This document shows positions 8,603 through 20,937 of a stretch of DNA of 64,000 bases, piece after piece. The notes under the pieces are model-generated. The model made no database searches, was not told the origin of the DNA, and saw nothing but the letters and a program-made list of their open reading frames with translations. Location of the stretch: assembly GCF_039544005.1 (NCBI RefSeq), contig NZ_BAABKV010000001.1, forward strand, positions 5,642,001-5,706,000. The letters are read 5' to 3'. Both the position numbers and the translations under genes were made by a program. Positions within the stretch are counted from its first letter, which is position 1; each line of letters opens with the position of its first letter. Origin of the DNA: Kitasatospora paranensis. GTDB taxonomy: Bacteria; Actinomycetota; Actinomycetes; Streptomycetales; Streptomycetaceae.

Positions 8603-10258
8603 TCACCGCCGAACCGCGTCCAGCGCCAGCAGCGCCACGTGCAGCGAGAGACAGGACTCCACCTGGTCCAGATCCACCCCGAGCACCCGCTCCACCTTGT
8701 GCAGCCGGTCGTAGAACGACGGCCGCGACAGGTGCGCCGCATCCGCCGCCGCCGACTTGTTCCGCCCCTGCTCCAGGTAGATCCGCAGCATCTGCACCAA
8801 CTGCCCGCCGTGCTCCGCGTCGTACGCCAGCAGCGGCCCGAGCTCCCGCTCCACGTACGTCTGCAGCCGCTCGTCGTCCCGGAGCAGGTGCAGCAGACCG
8901 CGCAGCCGCACGTCCGGCAGCCGGTAGTACGCCGCGGCCCGCGCACCCGGCGCGTCGTGCAGCGCGGCGTCCGCGACCTGCGTCGCCTCCAGCAGCGTCC
9001 GCCGGGCGTCGCGGACGGAACCCACCGAGGAGCCGACCGCGATCACCGGCTCCGGCGCGGGCGCCGCCGCGTCCCGCGCGCCGTCCGCGACCAGCCGGCG
9101 CAGCGCCGCGGCGAAGGCGTCCAGCGCGGTGTGCTCGTCCTGCTGCGAGCCGAGCGCGATCAGCACCCCGACGCCCTCGTCGTCCAGCGCACCGACCAGC
9201 GCGGACAGCCGGCAGGTCCGCACCGCGGTCGCGGCCAGCTCGGTGAAGTCCCGCAGCCTCGCCTGCGCCTCCAGCGCCGCCGGCAGCGGCCCGCGGCGCT
9301 GGCGCAGCACCACCCCGACCAGCCGGCGGCTCTCCAGCGGGACGCCCAGCGCCTGTGCCCGCAGCGCCACCTCACTGACCGTCAGCGCGTGCGTCAGGAT
9401 CCCGGACAGCAGCGTGCGGTGGGTCTGCCGCTCCAGGCTCTCGCGGTCCCGGACGACCAGCCGGTTGAGCGCCAGCGTGGCCGCACCCCGCTCCATCATC
9501 ATCGCGTGCGGGTGGGCCACGCCCTCGGGCAGCGGACCGGGCTCGCCCACCAGGACGAGCCGTCCCCAGTCCTGGCCGCGCGCGCCGACCGCCGTCACCA
9601 GCCAGCCCGTCCGCGGCTCGTACCCGGTGCGGCCCGCCGGCCGGACCCCGCGCGAGCGGGCCTCCCAGCCCTCCAGCAGCTCGGCCTCGGCCCGCCCGGC
9701 CGTCTCGTGCGCCAGCACCTGGTGCGACAGGTTCTCCAGCACCACCGGTGCGCCGGCCAGCTGCGCCACCTGCCGGACGACCTCGGCCGGCTCGGCGCCC
9801 TCCACCGCGAGCTCGTTGAAGACCTGGTGCACCGCCTCGGAGGTGCGCAGCTGCTCCAGCTGGGCGTTGACGACTAGGGCGTGCACCGCCTCCGTGACGG
9901 CGACGAAGCGCAGCTCGCGGCGGAGCGCGATGAGCGGCAGGCCGCGCTGCTCGGCGGCGTTCACCAGGGCGCGCGGCAGCGCGTCGAAGTAGCGCCGGCC
10001 GTACTCCACGACGAGGCCGGCCGCGCCGACCTCGGAGAGCTCGTGCACGTAGCGGGTCAGCGCCTCCCGCTGCTCGGGCAGGGCGATGCCGGTGGTCAGC
10101 ACCAGTTCGCCGCCCTGGAGCATGCCGGCGACGTCCGGCAGCTCGCTGACGTGGACCCAGCGGACGGGCCGTTCCAGGTGGTCCGCGCCTGCCAGGACCT
10201 GGGGCAGGCCGCGCCGCATCACGTCGAGATCGAGTACCCGGGCGACGGTGGGGAGCAC
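8603..10258 (-). CDS. PucR-family transcriptional regulator
   Basis: 551 residues with the three-part PucR layout. An N-terminal purine-catabolism-type domain comes first (VRWVHVSELPDVAGMLQGGE, then LVLTTGIALPEQREAL). A variable central domain resembling a degenerate GGDEF fold follows, then a C-terminal helix-turn-helix near residues 485-545 (LLAYDAEHGGQLVQMLRIYL, SRPSFYDRLHKVERVLGVDL). The GTG at 10258 is preceded by GGAGG at ideal distance. It is divergent from the aldehyde dehydrogenase-pot operon, so it is the most likely regulator of polyamine import and oxidation. PucR proteins often need a metabolite ligand; here a polyamine or its breakdown product is inferred. Confidence 0.88.
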   Translation of the reverse strand: MLPTVARVLDLDVMRRGLPQVLAGADHLERPVRWVHVSELPDVAGMLQGGELVLTTGIALPEQREALTRYVHELSEVGAAGLVVEYGRRYFDALPRALVNAAEQRGLPLIALRRELRFVAVTEAVHALVVNAQLEQLRTSEAVHQVFNELAVEGAEPAEVVRQVAQLAGAPVVLENLSHQVLAHETAGRAEAELLEGWEARSRGVRPAGRTGYEPRTGWLVTAVGARGQDWGRLVLVGEPGPLPEGVAHPHAMMMERGAATLALNRLVVRDRESLERQTHRTLLSGILTHALTVSEVALRAQALGVPLESRRLVGVVLRQRRGPLPAALEAQARLRDFTELAATAVRTCRLSALVGALDDEGVGVLIALGSQQDEHTALDAFAAALRRLVADGARDAAAPAPEPVIAVGSSVGSVRDARRTLLEATQVADAALHDAPGARAAAYYRLPDVRLRGLLHLLRDDERLQTYVERELGPLLAYDAEHGGQLVQMLRIYLEQGRNKSAAADAAHLSRPSFYDRLHKVERVLGVDLDQVESCLSLHVALLALDAVRR

Positions 10259-10679
10259 GGGGAGCCTCCAGCGGATCAGAGTGTCAGGGAGATCTTCCCC
10301 CGCCACGGCGTGCGGTCGCGTCCGGCCGGGCCTTCCACCCTGTAAGGCCCTTGCAGCGGGGCCTGTCGGACTGGGCCTTGTCACCCGTGCTGCCCAACCG
10401 GCATGGTCAGCGGGTCGGCAGTAGCGAAATCCGGACATCACCGTTGGAATCCGTGGCGTAACCAGAAGGCAACAGCGGAATCCCTTGTGGAAGCAAACTG
10501 GGCCTGTCAGGATCGCGCAATCCCGGTGATCCGCCGTCTCGGATCCCCCGTCTGCTATACGGCGACTCGACCAGTCGGCCGTCCGCGCGCACGGGAATCG
10601 CCGCCGCCCCGAGGCAGCATGACGCCGAAGGGCCCGCGCAGTCCGCGGCGCCGCACCACCGGGCACATGGAGGAACGTG
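10259..10679. promoter_or_regulatory. 421-bp divergent control region, pucR-type gene / aldehyde dehydrogenase-pot operon
   Basis: Non-coding. It holds the pucR-type ribosome site (GGAGG) at one end and GGAGGAAC before the dehydrogenase at the other. Two similar segments, TGGAATCCGTGG (about 10445) and CGGAATCCCTTGTGG (about 10480), could be repeated regulator sites. A CTATACGG sequence near 10555 is a possible -10 for the dehydrogenase side. No gene or RNA recognised. Confidence 0.5.
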
Positions 10680-12193
10680 ATGGACCAGACCAGCTTCACC
10701 GCGGGCGCGCAGTACATCGACGGCCGAGCGGTCGCCGGCACCGGGGACGAGCCCTTCCAGGTCGTCAACCCCGCCGACGGCAGCACCGTCCAGGATGTCG
10801 TCCTGGCCTCCACCGGTGACGTCGACGCCGCGGTCGCGGCCGCCCGCGCCGCCCTGCCCGGCTGGTCCGGCGCCACCCCCGGCGCCCGCTCCGAGGCACT
10901 CAACCGGCTGGCCGGCATCCTCGCCGACCGCGCCGAGGAGTTCGCCCGCGTCGAGACCGCCCAGACCGGCAAGCCGATCAAGCTCTCCACCGAGTTCGAC
11001 GTCCCCGGCACCATCGACAACACCGCGTTCTTCGCCGGCGCCGCCCGCAACCTGGAGGGCAAGGCCGCCGGCGAGTACTCCGGCGACCACACCTCCTACG
11101 TCCGCCGCGAGGCGATCGGCGTGGTCGGCTCGATCTCGCCGTGGAACTACCCGCTGCAGATGGCCGCCTGGAAGATCCTCCCGGCGATCGCGGCCGGCAA
11201 CACCGTCGTCCTCAAGCCCGCCGAACTCACCCCGCTCACCTCGCTGATGTTCGCCGCCGCCTGCACCGAGGCCGGCATCCCCGACGGGGTCGTCAACGTG
11301 ATCACCGGCGCCGGCCGCACCGCCGGCGAGCACCTGGTCTCCCACCCCGACGTCGCCATGGTCTCCTTCACCGGCTCCACCGCCGTCGGCAAGCGGGTCG
11401 CCGAACTCGCCACCGCCACCGTCAAGCGCACCCACCTGGAGCTCGGCGGCAAGGCCCCTTCGTGGTCTTCGACGACGCCGACCTGGAGGCCGCCGTGCAC
11501 GGCGCGGTCGCCGGCTCCCTCATCAACAGCGGCCAGGACTGCACCGCGGCCACCCGCGCCTACGTCCAGCGCCCGCTGTACGACGCCTTCGTCGCCGGCG
11601 TCGCCGACCTGTTCGCGGCCGTCCGGCTCGGCGACCCCCGCAACCCGCAGACCGACCTCGGCCCGCTGGTCTCCTTCGCCCACCGCGACCGCGTCGCCGG
11701 CTTCGTCGAGCGCGCCCGCTCCTACGCCACCGTCGTCACCGGCGGCGGCACCGGCAAGACCGGCCACGACGGCACCGACCTCACCCTCGGCGCCTACCAC
11801 CAGCCGACCCTGATCACCGGCGCCGCCCAGCAGAGCGAGGTCGTCCAGGGCGAGATCTTCGGCCCCGTCCTCGTCGTCCTGCCGTTCGACACCGACGAGG
11901 AGGGCCTGCGGCTCGCCAACGACACCCCCTACGGCCTCGCCGCCTCCGCCTGGACCCGCGACGTCCACCGCTCGCTGCGCGCCACCCGGGAGATCGCGGC
12001 CGGCTGCGTCTGGGTCAACGACCACATCCCGATCATCAGCGAGATGCCCCACGGCGGCTACAAGTCCTCCGGCTACGGCAAGGACATGTCGCAGTACTCG
12101 CTCGACGAGTACACCCAGGTCAAGCACGTCATGTACGACACCACCGCGGTCGCCCGCAAGGACTGGCACCGCACCATCTTCGGAGACCGATAA
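10680..12193 (+). CDS. Aldehyde dehydrogenase of the polyamine operon, one apparent frameshift
   Basis: 504 residues if one C is added to the CCCC run at 11455-11458. Before that point the frame carries the cofactor motif SPWNYPLQMAAWKILPAIAAG and the catalytic Glu in HLELGGKAP; after it comes the catalytic Cys (about residue 288, INSGQDCTAATR). The C-terminus EMPHGGYKSSGYGKDMSQYS closely parallels the dehydrogenase at 3555-5000, so the two are paralogues of the gamma-aminobutyraldehyde/aminoaldehyde type. The ATG at 10680 follows GGAGGAACG; a GTG one codon earlier is possible. It is the first gene of a run with potDABC and the FAD oxidase, and would oxidise the aminoaldehyde produced by polyamine oxidation. 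Confidence 0.85.
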
Positions 12194-12241
12194 CCCCGTC
12201 GCTCTCCCCAGCGCCTCTCTTCCCCCGGAGGGTGTCCCCGC

Positions 12242-13494
12242 ATGGAGCTCCACGAGATCACCGACGGCATGCCGGAACCGGTCCGCAAGGCCTGGGAACG
12301 CAGCCTGACCAGCGGCCGGGCCGCACTCAGCCGCCGGACGCTGCTGCGCGCCGGTGCGCTCACCGCCGGTGCGTCCACCCTCGCCGCCTGCGGCATCCCC
12401 CGGCGAAGGGCAGCGCCGACGCGAACCCGTCCGCCGACGCGGCCAACGACAAGTCCGACACCGACAAGGTGGTCAACTTCTCCAACTGGCCGCTCTACAT
12501 CGACGTCGACGACAAGGACCCGCAGAAGCACGCCTCGCTCGACGAGTTCACCGCGGCCACCGGCATCAAGGTCAAGTACATCGAGGACATCAACGACAAC
12601 GTCGAGTTCTTCGGCAAGGTCAAGCCGCAGCTCGCCGCCGGCCAGGACACCGGCCGCGACCTGATGGTCCTCACCGACTGGATGGTCGCCCGGCTCATCC
12701 GCCTCGGCTGGATCCAGAAGCTCGACCAGTCGAACATCATCGACGCGATCACCAACCTGGAAGCCCGCTTCCGCGCCCCCGACTGGGACCCGGGCCGGCT
12801 CTACTCCTACCCGTGGGCGGGCATCCAGGTCGTCGTCGCCTACAACAAGAAGGCCACCAAGGGGAAGGCCGTCACCAGCGTCTCCCAGCTGCTCGACGAC
12901 CCCGACCTCAAGGGCCGGGTGACCTTCCTGTCGGAGATGCGCGACACCATCGGCATGACCCTGCTCGACATGGGCAAGGACCCGGCGAAATTCACCGCGG
13001 ACGACTACAGCGCGGCGATCGCCCGGCTCCAGAAGGGCGTCGACTCGCAGCAGATCCGCAAGTTCACCGGCAACGACTACGGCCAGGAGCTCTCCTCCGG
13101 CGACATCGCGGCCTGCCTCGCCTGGGGCGGGGACCTCATCCAGCTCAAGGCCGACAACCCCGACATCGAGTTCGTCATCCCCGAGGCGGGCTACGTCGCG
13201 TCGACCGACAACATGCTGATCCCGGCCAAGGCGCAGCACAAGAAGAACGCCGAACGGCTGATCAACTTCTACTACCAGCCGAAGGTCGCCGCCGAGCTGA
13301 CCGCCGGCATCAGCTACGTCTCCCCGGTCACCGGAGCCCAGCAGGAGCTCGCCAAGCTCGACCCCGAGGCCGCCGCGAACCCCCTCGTCATACCGACCCC
13401 GGAGATGGCGGCCAAGGTGCACACCTTCCGCTCCCTCACCGAGGCCGAGGAGAGCGACTTCGAGGAGAAGTTCTCCAAGCTGATCGGCGCCTGA
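12242..13494 (+). CDS. potD: Spermidine/putrescine-binding lipoprotein PotD, one apparent frameshift
   Basis: About 417 residues after adding one C to the run at 12397-12401, which joins the signal region to the mature protein (reading GIPPAKGSADAN). The N-terminus has twin arginines (R31-R32 in SRRTLLRAG) followed by a lipobox with the lipidated Cys at residue 50 (STLAACG), so Tat export and membrane anchoring are likely. The mature part has the PotD pattern: NFSNWPLYIDVDD, a middle section with PYPWAG-like YSYPWAGIQVVVAYN, and EAGYVASTDNMLIPAKA. It binds polyamine outside the cell and hands it to PotBC. RBS is GGAGGG. It lies 48 bp after the dehydrogenase. Confidence 0.88.
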
Positions 13495-13538
13495 GCGCAC
13501 CCCGACCTGACGGCCCCCGGACCGAGAGACCCCACGCC

Positions 13539-14683
13539 ATGACTGACCAGGCGCCCGACACCGCGTCCACCGGCGGCGATGTCCGCCTCACCGGCATCAG
13601 CAAGACCTACGGCACCTCCACCGCCGTCCACCCCCTCGACCTGACCGTCCCGCAGGGCTCGTTCTTCGCCCTGCTCGGCGCCTCCGGCTGCGGCAAGACC
13701 ACCACTCTGCGCATGATCGCCGGCCTGGAGGAGCCCACCTCCGGCACCGTGCTCATCGGCGGCCAGGACGTCACCGCCCTGCCCCCTACAAGCGGCCGGT
13801 CAACACCGTCTTCCAGAGCTACGCCCTCTTCCCGCACCTCGACATCTACGAGAACGTCGCCTTCGGCCTGCGCCGCCGCGGCAAGAAGGACGTCAAGAAG
13901 CAGGTCGAGTCGATGCTGGAGCTCGTCGAGCTCGGCCCGCTCGCCCGCCGCAAGCCCCACCAGCTCTCCGGCGGCCAGCAGCAGCGCGTCGCCGTCGCCC
14001 GCGCCCTCATCAACACCCCGCAGGTCCTGCTCCTCGACGAGCCCCTCGGCGCCCTCGACCTCAAGCTGCGCCGCCAGATGCAGCTGGAGCTCAAGCGCAT
14101 CCAGACCGAGGTCGGCATCACGTTCGTCCACGTCACCCACGACCAGGAGGAGGCCATGACCATGGCCGACACCATCGCGGTGATGAACGCCGGACGCATC
14201 GAACAGCTCGGCGCCCCCGCCGACCTGTACGAGAACCCCGCCTCCACCTTCGTCGCGAACTTCCTCGGCCAGTCCAACCTCATCCCCGCCGAGGTCACCG
14301 GCCGCTCCGGCGACGACCTGCTGCTCGACGCCGGCGGCACCCGCCTCGCCGTCCCGCGCGCCCGCTGCGCCACCGACGCCACCAAGGTCTACCTCGGCGT
14401 CCGCCCGGAGAAGATCACCATCGCGCACGCCTCCGCCGCCGCCCCCGAGGGCCGCAACCGGATCGACGGCACCGTGGTCGACTCCAGCTTCATCGGCGTC
14501 TCCACCCAGTACGTCGTGCGCACCTCGACCGGCCAGGACCTCGCCGTGTTCGAGCAGAACATGGAGCGCGACGGCCGGATCACCGCCGGCGCCCCCGTCA
14601 TGCTGCACTGGAACCCCGCCCACTCCTTCGGCATGGACGCCGCCCAGGCGATCGACGCCGGCACCGCGGAGGAGGACGCGTGA
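13539..14683 (+). CDS. potA: Spermidine/putrescine ABC transporter ATPase PotA, one apparent frameshift
   Basis: About 381 residues after adding one C to the run at 13782-13786, where the sequence then continues LPPYKRPVNTVFQSYALFPH with the Q-loop. Walker A is GASGCGKTTT, the signature LSGGQQQRVAVARAL, Walker B VLLLDEPLGALD, and the switch His lies in FVHVTHDQEEAM. The C-terminal TOBE-type domain contains GVRPEKITIAH. It powers polyamine import through PotBC. The ATG at 13539 has no strong ribosome site. The stop overlaps the next start (GTGA), indicating translational coupling. Confidence 0.88.
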
Positions 14684-15611
14684 CCGTCACCACCGAGGCC
14701 GGGCCGGCCGCCGAGGCTGCCGCCGCCGCACCGGCCGCCCGGCCCACCCGACGCCGGTTCACCCCGTACTGGCTGCTGCTGCCCGGCATCGCCTGGCTGG
14801 TGGTCTTCTTCGCGGTGCCGATGATCTACCAGGCCTCCACCTCGCTGCAGACCGGCTCCCTCGAACAGGGCTTCCGCGTCACCTGGCACTTCGCCACCTA
14901 CTGGGACGCCTTCACCGAGTACAAGTGGCACTTCGTCCGCTCCTTCGCGTACGCGGCCATCGCCACCGTGCTCTGCCTGACCGTCGGCTACCCGCTCGCG
15001 TACACGATCGCCTTCAAGGCGAGCAAGCGCTGGCGCAACGTCATCCTGATCCTGGTGATCGCCCCGTTCTTCACCAGCTTCCTGATCCGCACCCTCGCCT
15101 GGAAGACGATCCTGTCGGACGGCGGCCCGGTGGTCGGCGCGCTCAACACCCTGCACGTCCTCACCCTCACCGACGCCCTCGGCCTCACCAGCGGCCAACG
15201 CGTGCTCGCCACCCCGCTGGCGGTGGTCTGCGGCCTCACCTACAACTTCCTGCCGTTCATGATCCTTCCGCTCTACACCTCGCTGGAGCGGATCGACCCC
15301 GGCTGCACGAGGCCGCCGGCGACCTCTACGCCCGCCCCTTCACCACCTTCCGCAAGGTGACCTTCCCGATCTCCCTGCCCGGCGTCGTCGCCGGCACGCT
15401 GCTCACCTTCATCCCGGCGTCCGGCGACTACATCAACGCCCAGCTGCTGGGCTCGCCCAACGAGCAGATGGTCGGCAACGGCATCCAGAAGCAGTTCCTC
15501 AACGTGCTGGCCTACCCGACGGCCGCCGCGTTGAGCTTCATCCTGATGGCCCTGATCCTGGGCATGGTGACGGTCTACATGCGCAAGGCCGGAACGGAGG
15601 AGCTGGTCTGA
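14680..15611 (+). CDS. potB: Polyamine ABC transporter permease PotB, one apparent frameshift
   Basis: About 310 residues after adding one C at 15297-15300 (reading ERIDPRLHEAAGDLYARP). About six membrane segments are visible, the first at about residues 27-47. The inner-membrane permease EAA loop is seen in HEAAGDLYARPFTTFRKVTF, which contacts PotA. GTG start at 14680 overlaps the potA stop, and its own stop overlaps the potC ATG, so potA-B-C are translationally coupled. Confidence 0.86.
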
Positions 15612-16414
15612 TGAGCACCGTGTCCCACTGGTTCCGCCGCAACCTGGTCACCCTCGCGGGTGTCCTCGCCCTCGGCTACCTGATCCTGCCCAACCTGGTC
15701 GTCCTCGCCTTCTCGTTCAACAAGCCCGAGGGCAAGTTCAACTACGAGTGGTCGAAGTTCTCCACCGACGCCTGGACGGATCCCTGCGGCGTCGCCGACA
15801 TGTGCGGCTCGCTCGGCCTCAGCCTGCAGATCGCCCTGCTGGCCACGCTCGGCGCCACCGTCCTCGGCACCATGGTCGCCTTCGCGCTCGCCCGGCACCG
15901 CTTCCGCGGCCGGTCCGCGACCACCGCGCTGATCTTCCTGCCGATGGCCATGCCCGAGGTCGTCATGGCCGCCTCGCTCGGCACGCTCTTCCTCAACATG
16001 CGGATCCCGTTCGGCTTCGTCACCATCCTGATCGCGCACATCATGTTCTGCCTCAGCTTCGTGGTGACCGCCGTCAAGGCCCGCGTGATGAGCATGGACC
16101 CCCGGCTGGAGCAGGCCGCCCAGGACCTCTACGCCACCCCCGTCCAGACCTTCCTGAAGATCACCCTGCCGCTCGCCGCCCCCGGCATCGCCGCCGGCGC
16201 GCTGCTGTCGTTCGCGCTCTCCTTCGACGACTTCATCATCACCCAGTTCAACTCGGGCCCGACCACCGTCACCTTCCCGATGTTCGTCTGGGGCGCCTCC
16301 CAGCGCGGCATCCCCGTCCAGGTCAACGTCATCGGCACCACCATGTTCGCCGCCGCCGTCGTCCTCACGGTCGCCGGCCAGTGGATAGGCAACCGCCGGA
16401 AGGCCCGCGCCTGA
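15611..16414 (+). CDS. potC: Polyamine ABC transporter permease PotC
   Basis: 267 residues, unbroken. It has about six transmembrane helices with the EAA loop in LEQAAQDLYATPVQTFLKIT. Length and motif match PotC. The ATG overlaps the potB stop. It completes the importer with PotD outside, PotB and PotC in the membrane, and PotA inside. Confidence 0.9.
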   Translation: MSTVSHWFRRNLVTLAGVLALGYLILPNLVVLAFSFNKPEGKFNYEWSKFSTDAWTDPCGVADMCGSLGLSLQIALLATLGATVLGTMVAFALARHRFRGRSATTALIFLPMAMPEVVMAASLGTLFLNMRIPFGFVTILIAHIMFCLSFVVTAVKARVMSMDPRLEQAAQDLYATPVQTFLKITLPLAAPGIAAGALLSFALSFDDFIITQFNSGPTTVTFPMFVWGASQRGIPVQVNVIGTTMFAAAVVLTVAGQWIGNRRKARA

Positions 16415-16446
16415 TGACCCTCTACGCCACCTCCCCGTTCTACTGA
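16414..16446 (+). CDS. Possible 10-codon ORF coupled to potC
   Basis: The potC stop overlaps an ATG (ATGA) that opens a 10-codon frame, MTLYATSPFY, ending 35 bp before the oxidase start. The overlap style is the same as in potA-B-C. It could be a chance remnant, a fragment of a lost gene or a coupling leader. No function is claimed. Confidence 0.2.
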   Translation: MTLYATSPFY

Positions 16447-16481
16447 CACCGTTCCACGAACCAGAAAGCGGCTGATACGGC

Positions 16482-17875
16482 ATGGACTCCGCCCGTGCGC
16501 TCAGTGACGTCCGACCCACCCCGTTCTGGCTGGAGGACCCGGGCAGGCCCGAAGCCCTGCCCGCCCTCGTCGGCGACACCACCTGCGACCTGCTGGTGGT
16601 CGGCGGCGGCTACTCCGGCCTGTGGACCGCGCTCATCGCCAAGGAGCGCGACCCCTCCTCGACGTCGTCCTCGTCGAGGGGGCCGAGGTGGGCTGGGCGG
16701 CCTCCGGGCGCAACGGCGGATTCTGTGCCGCCAGCCTCACCCACGGCTTCGGCAACGGACTCCAGCGCTGGCCCGGCGAACTCACCCGCCTGGAGCAGCT
16801 CGGCCAGGAAAACCTCACCGCCATGGAGAGCGCCCTCCAGCGCCACGGCATCGACTGCGAGTGGGAGCGCACCGGCGAGATCGACGTCGCCACCGAGCCC
16901 CACCAGCTCGACGAACTCCACGAGATCGCCGAGGCCATCACCCGGCACGGATTCGACATCACCGTCCTCGACGCCGACGAACTGCGCCGCGAGGTCGACT
17001 CGCCCACCTTCCTCGGCGGGATCTGGGACCGCGACGGCGTCGCCATGCTCCACCCGGCCAAGCTCGCCTGGGGCCTCAAGGCCGCATGCCTCGCCCAGGG
17101 CGTCCGGATCTTCGAACGCACCAAGGCCCTCGACCTCGCCGAATCCGGCACCGGCATGGCAGTCCGCACCCCCTACGGCCGCGTCCAGGCCCGCAAGGTC
17201 GCCCTCGGCACCAACGTCTTCCCCTCCCTGGTCAAGCGCGTCCGCCCGTACATCGTCCCGGTGTACGACTACGCCCTGATGACCGAACCCCTCAACGCCG
17301 AGCAGCTCGCCGCCATCGGCTGGAAGGGCCGCCAGGGGCTCGGCGACAGCGCCAACCAGTTCCACTACTTCCGGCTCTCCGCCGACAACCGCATCCTCTG
17401 GGGCGGCTACGACGCCGTCTACCACTACGGCGGCAAGGTCCGGACCGAGCACGACCAGCGCCACCAGACCTTCCACACCCTCGCCCGCCAGTTCTTCGAG
17501 ACCTTCCCGCAGCTGGAAGGCCTCCGCTTCACCCACGCCTGGGGCGGCGCCATCGACACCTGCACCCGCTTCTCCGCCTTCTTCGACACCGCCCACCGCG
17601 GCCGGGTCGCCTACGCCGCCGGCTACACCGGCCTCGGCGTCGGCGCCACCCGCTTCGGCGCCGAGGTGATGCTCGACCTGCTCGCCGGCGAGCGCACCGA
17701 GCGCACCGAACTGGAGATAGTCCGCAAGAAGCCGCTGCCGTTCCCGCCCGAGCCCGTCCGCTGGGCCGGCATCGAACTCACCCGCTGGTCCCTCGACCGC
17801 GCCGACCACAACGGCGGGCGCCGCAACCTCTGGCTGCGCACCCTCGACCGCCTCGGCCTCGGCTTCGACAGCTGA
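16482..17875 (+). CDS. FAD-dependent (gamma-glutamyl)polyamine oxidase, PuuB-like, one apparent frameshift
   Basis: About 464 residues after adding one C at 16652-16655 (reading KERDPLLDVVLVEGAEVG). It has the DAO/glycine-oxidase fold: dinucleotide motif LLVVGGGYSGLWTALIA near residues 36-52, then GWAASGRNGGF, and a C-terminal flavin segment YAAGYTGLGVGATRFGAEVM. The family includes PuuB, which oxidises gamma-glutamylputrescine to the aldehyde. A neighbouring pot importer and aldehyde dehydrogenase fit that step, and I recall SCO5671 in S. coelicolor having the same place. No gamma-glutamyl ligase lies in this window, so whether the substrate is free or glutamylated polyamine stays open. Confidence 0.83.
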
Positions 17876-17896
17876 CCCCGCCGCCCGCACCGCCGC

Positions 17897-17928
17897 GGGG
17901 CGCACCGGCCACCGGCCCGGCGCGCCCC
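17897..17928 (+). terminator. Possible terminator after the polyamine oxidase
   Basis: GGGGCGC (17897-17903) pairs with GCGCCCC (17922-17928); the loop region can also pair internally (CCGG blocks). It lies 22 bp after the stop. No U-tract. Confidence 0.4.
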
Positions 17929-18034
17929 ACGGCGCACCGCCGCCGCCCGCCCGGCATTGGTGACCCGGACGCGTGTAAGAACCGGCCCGCTCCGGCGTCT
18001 CCCCGTGGGAAGGACCCACACCGGAGAGGACTGC

Positions 18035-18463
18035 ATGCGCACCGCCCTCGACTGGCTCACCGCCGCCGCACCCGACCCGCAGGCCTGCCGGGACGCCTGG
18101 GACGACACCCAGGCCGCGCTGCTCCCCGCCGGCCGCCTCTGGGACGTCCTGCTCGTCCCCGGCCCGCTCGCCCGACCCGCCCTCGCCGTCCTTGCCCGGA
18201 TGGCCGACCACGGCCCCGTCCTCGCCGACCGCGCCGCCGACCGCCTCGGCTTCCTCGTCCCGCCCGGCACCGCCGACCACTGGACGGCCACCGGCGTCCG
18301 TGGGGCCGGCACCGGCACCTCGATCGCCCTGCCGCACCCGGACGGCCGAAGCGGCACCCTGTGCTGGCTGGTGCCCCCCGACGGTTCCGGCCGCCTCGTC
18401 GACCCCGTCCGGCTGGAACTCGCCCTCCACGCCGCCGCCGCGTCCGGCGCCCACCCCGGCTGA
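18035..18463 (+). CDS. Hypothetical protein, 142 aa, related to actinobacterial primase-polymerase N-terminal-like proteins
   Basis: 142 residues with start ATG preceded by GGAGAGG. The sequence begins with an amphipathic segment (MRTALDWLTAAAPDPQACRD) and contains LLPAGRLWDVLLVPGPLARP and RLGFLVPPGTADHW. From memory this pattern recurs in small Streptomyces proteins annotated as bifunctional DNA primase/polymerase N-terminal-like, but no catalytic acidic motif is visible here. No membrane segments. It lies between the polyamine oxidase and another unknown gene on the same strand. No function assigned. Confidence 0.65.
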   Translation: MRTALDWLTAAAPDPQACRDAWDDTQAALLPAGRLWDVLLVPGPLARPALAVLARMADHGPVLADRAADRLGFLVPPGTADHWTATGVRGAGTGTSIALPHPDGRSGTLCWLVPPDGSGRLVDPVRLELALHAAAASGAHPG

Positions 18464-18503
18464 GCGGCACCCGCCGGCGCCCCGCGCGCGCAAGACTGGA
18501 CGC

Positions 18504-19196
18504 ATGAACGCCAGCGCGCTCACCGACGACCGCACCCGGCTGCTGGAGACCGCCCAGCCGCTCTGCCTCCGGTACGGCCTGGCCCTCGCCGGACCGGACG
18601 CGCTGGCCGCCCACGGCCTCGCCGTCACCCCCGGCCGCACCCCCGGCCTGCTGCTCGTCGCCGCCGAGGGCCCACCGCTCGACGCCATCGCCGCCGGCCT
18701 GGTCGAGCTGTTCCGCACGGCCGGACACCCCGCCCGGATCGAGCCCGGCACCGCCCGCCGACTCCGGCTCACCGGACCGCCCCACCCGATCGAGCTGCAC
18801 AAGGAACCCCTGCGCCACCCCGTCGTCCTGCTCCCGGGCACCGCCGTCCCGGTGGTCGCGCTGCCGGACGCGGCGGCCCTCGCCGTGCTGAGGCTCTGCG
18901 ACCGGGCGCTGCCCGCGGACCTCTCCGCCGTCCACGCGCTGACCGCCCGCTTCACCGAGGGCGAGCTGACCGCCCTCGCCGCCGCCCTCGACGAGGACTT
19001 CCAGACGACCGTGCTGGCCGAGCGCCTGGAGGCCGCCGCCGGGCTGCTCCATCCGAAGGCCGAACACGTCTCCGGCTGGGCCCAGGCGTGGGCCCAGGAC
19101 CTCCGGCTGGACCTCATGGAGACCCTGGAACTCGCCGACGGACTCCACGACCCGTACCTGGAGGCGGTCGAAGCGGAGCAGCCCGACGACCTGTAA
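18504..19196 (+). CDS. Hypothetical protein, 230 aa
   Basis: 230 residues, Leu/Ala-rich, soluble. It begins MNASALTDDRTRLLETAQPL and has LLLVAAEGPPLDAIAAGLVE and a helical C-terminal half (SGWAQAWAQDLRLDLMETLE). The alternating strand-helix pattern of its first half is loosely like a nucleotidyltransferase fold, but I see no metal-binding pair and make no assignment. It follows the preceding hypothetical gene by 40 bp, probably in one transcript. Confidence 0.6.
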   Translation: MNASALTDDRTRLLETAQPLCLRYGLALAGPDALAAHGLAVTPGRTPGLLLVAAEGPPLDAIAAGLVELFRTAGHPARIEPGTARRLRLTGPPHPIELHKEPLRHPVVLLPGTAVPVVALPDAAALAVLRLCDRALPADLSAVHALTARFTEGELTALAAALDEDFQTTVLAERLEAAAGLLHPKAEHVSGWAQAWAQDLRLDLMETLELADGLHDPYLEAVEAEQPDDL

Positions 19197-19367
19197 GGGT
19201 GAATCTCGGTTCCCCGTCATGCTGCTCGTTGAGGTGGGGCCCCCGGCTGCGCAGACTGGAGAGCGAGAGCGGGAGTCCCGCGACCCCGCCGCCCGGTCGG
19301 ACCCGGGCGGCGCCGTACAAGGTACCGACGGCCGAGACGCCGTAGGGCACTTCGGAGGCAGACGACC

Positions 19368-20906
<1,539 letters not shown>

Positions 20907-20937
20907 CCCGCGACAGCTGATCCGCCCAGCCCCGACA

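Noticed and set aside
11455..16655. Frameshifts in the polyamine operon considered as contingency loci (phase variation)
   Set aside because: Runs are only 4-5 bases, too short for frequent slippage, and the same loss occurs in ftsK, rimO and lhr.
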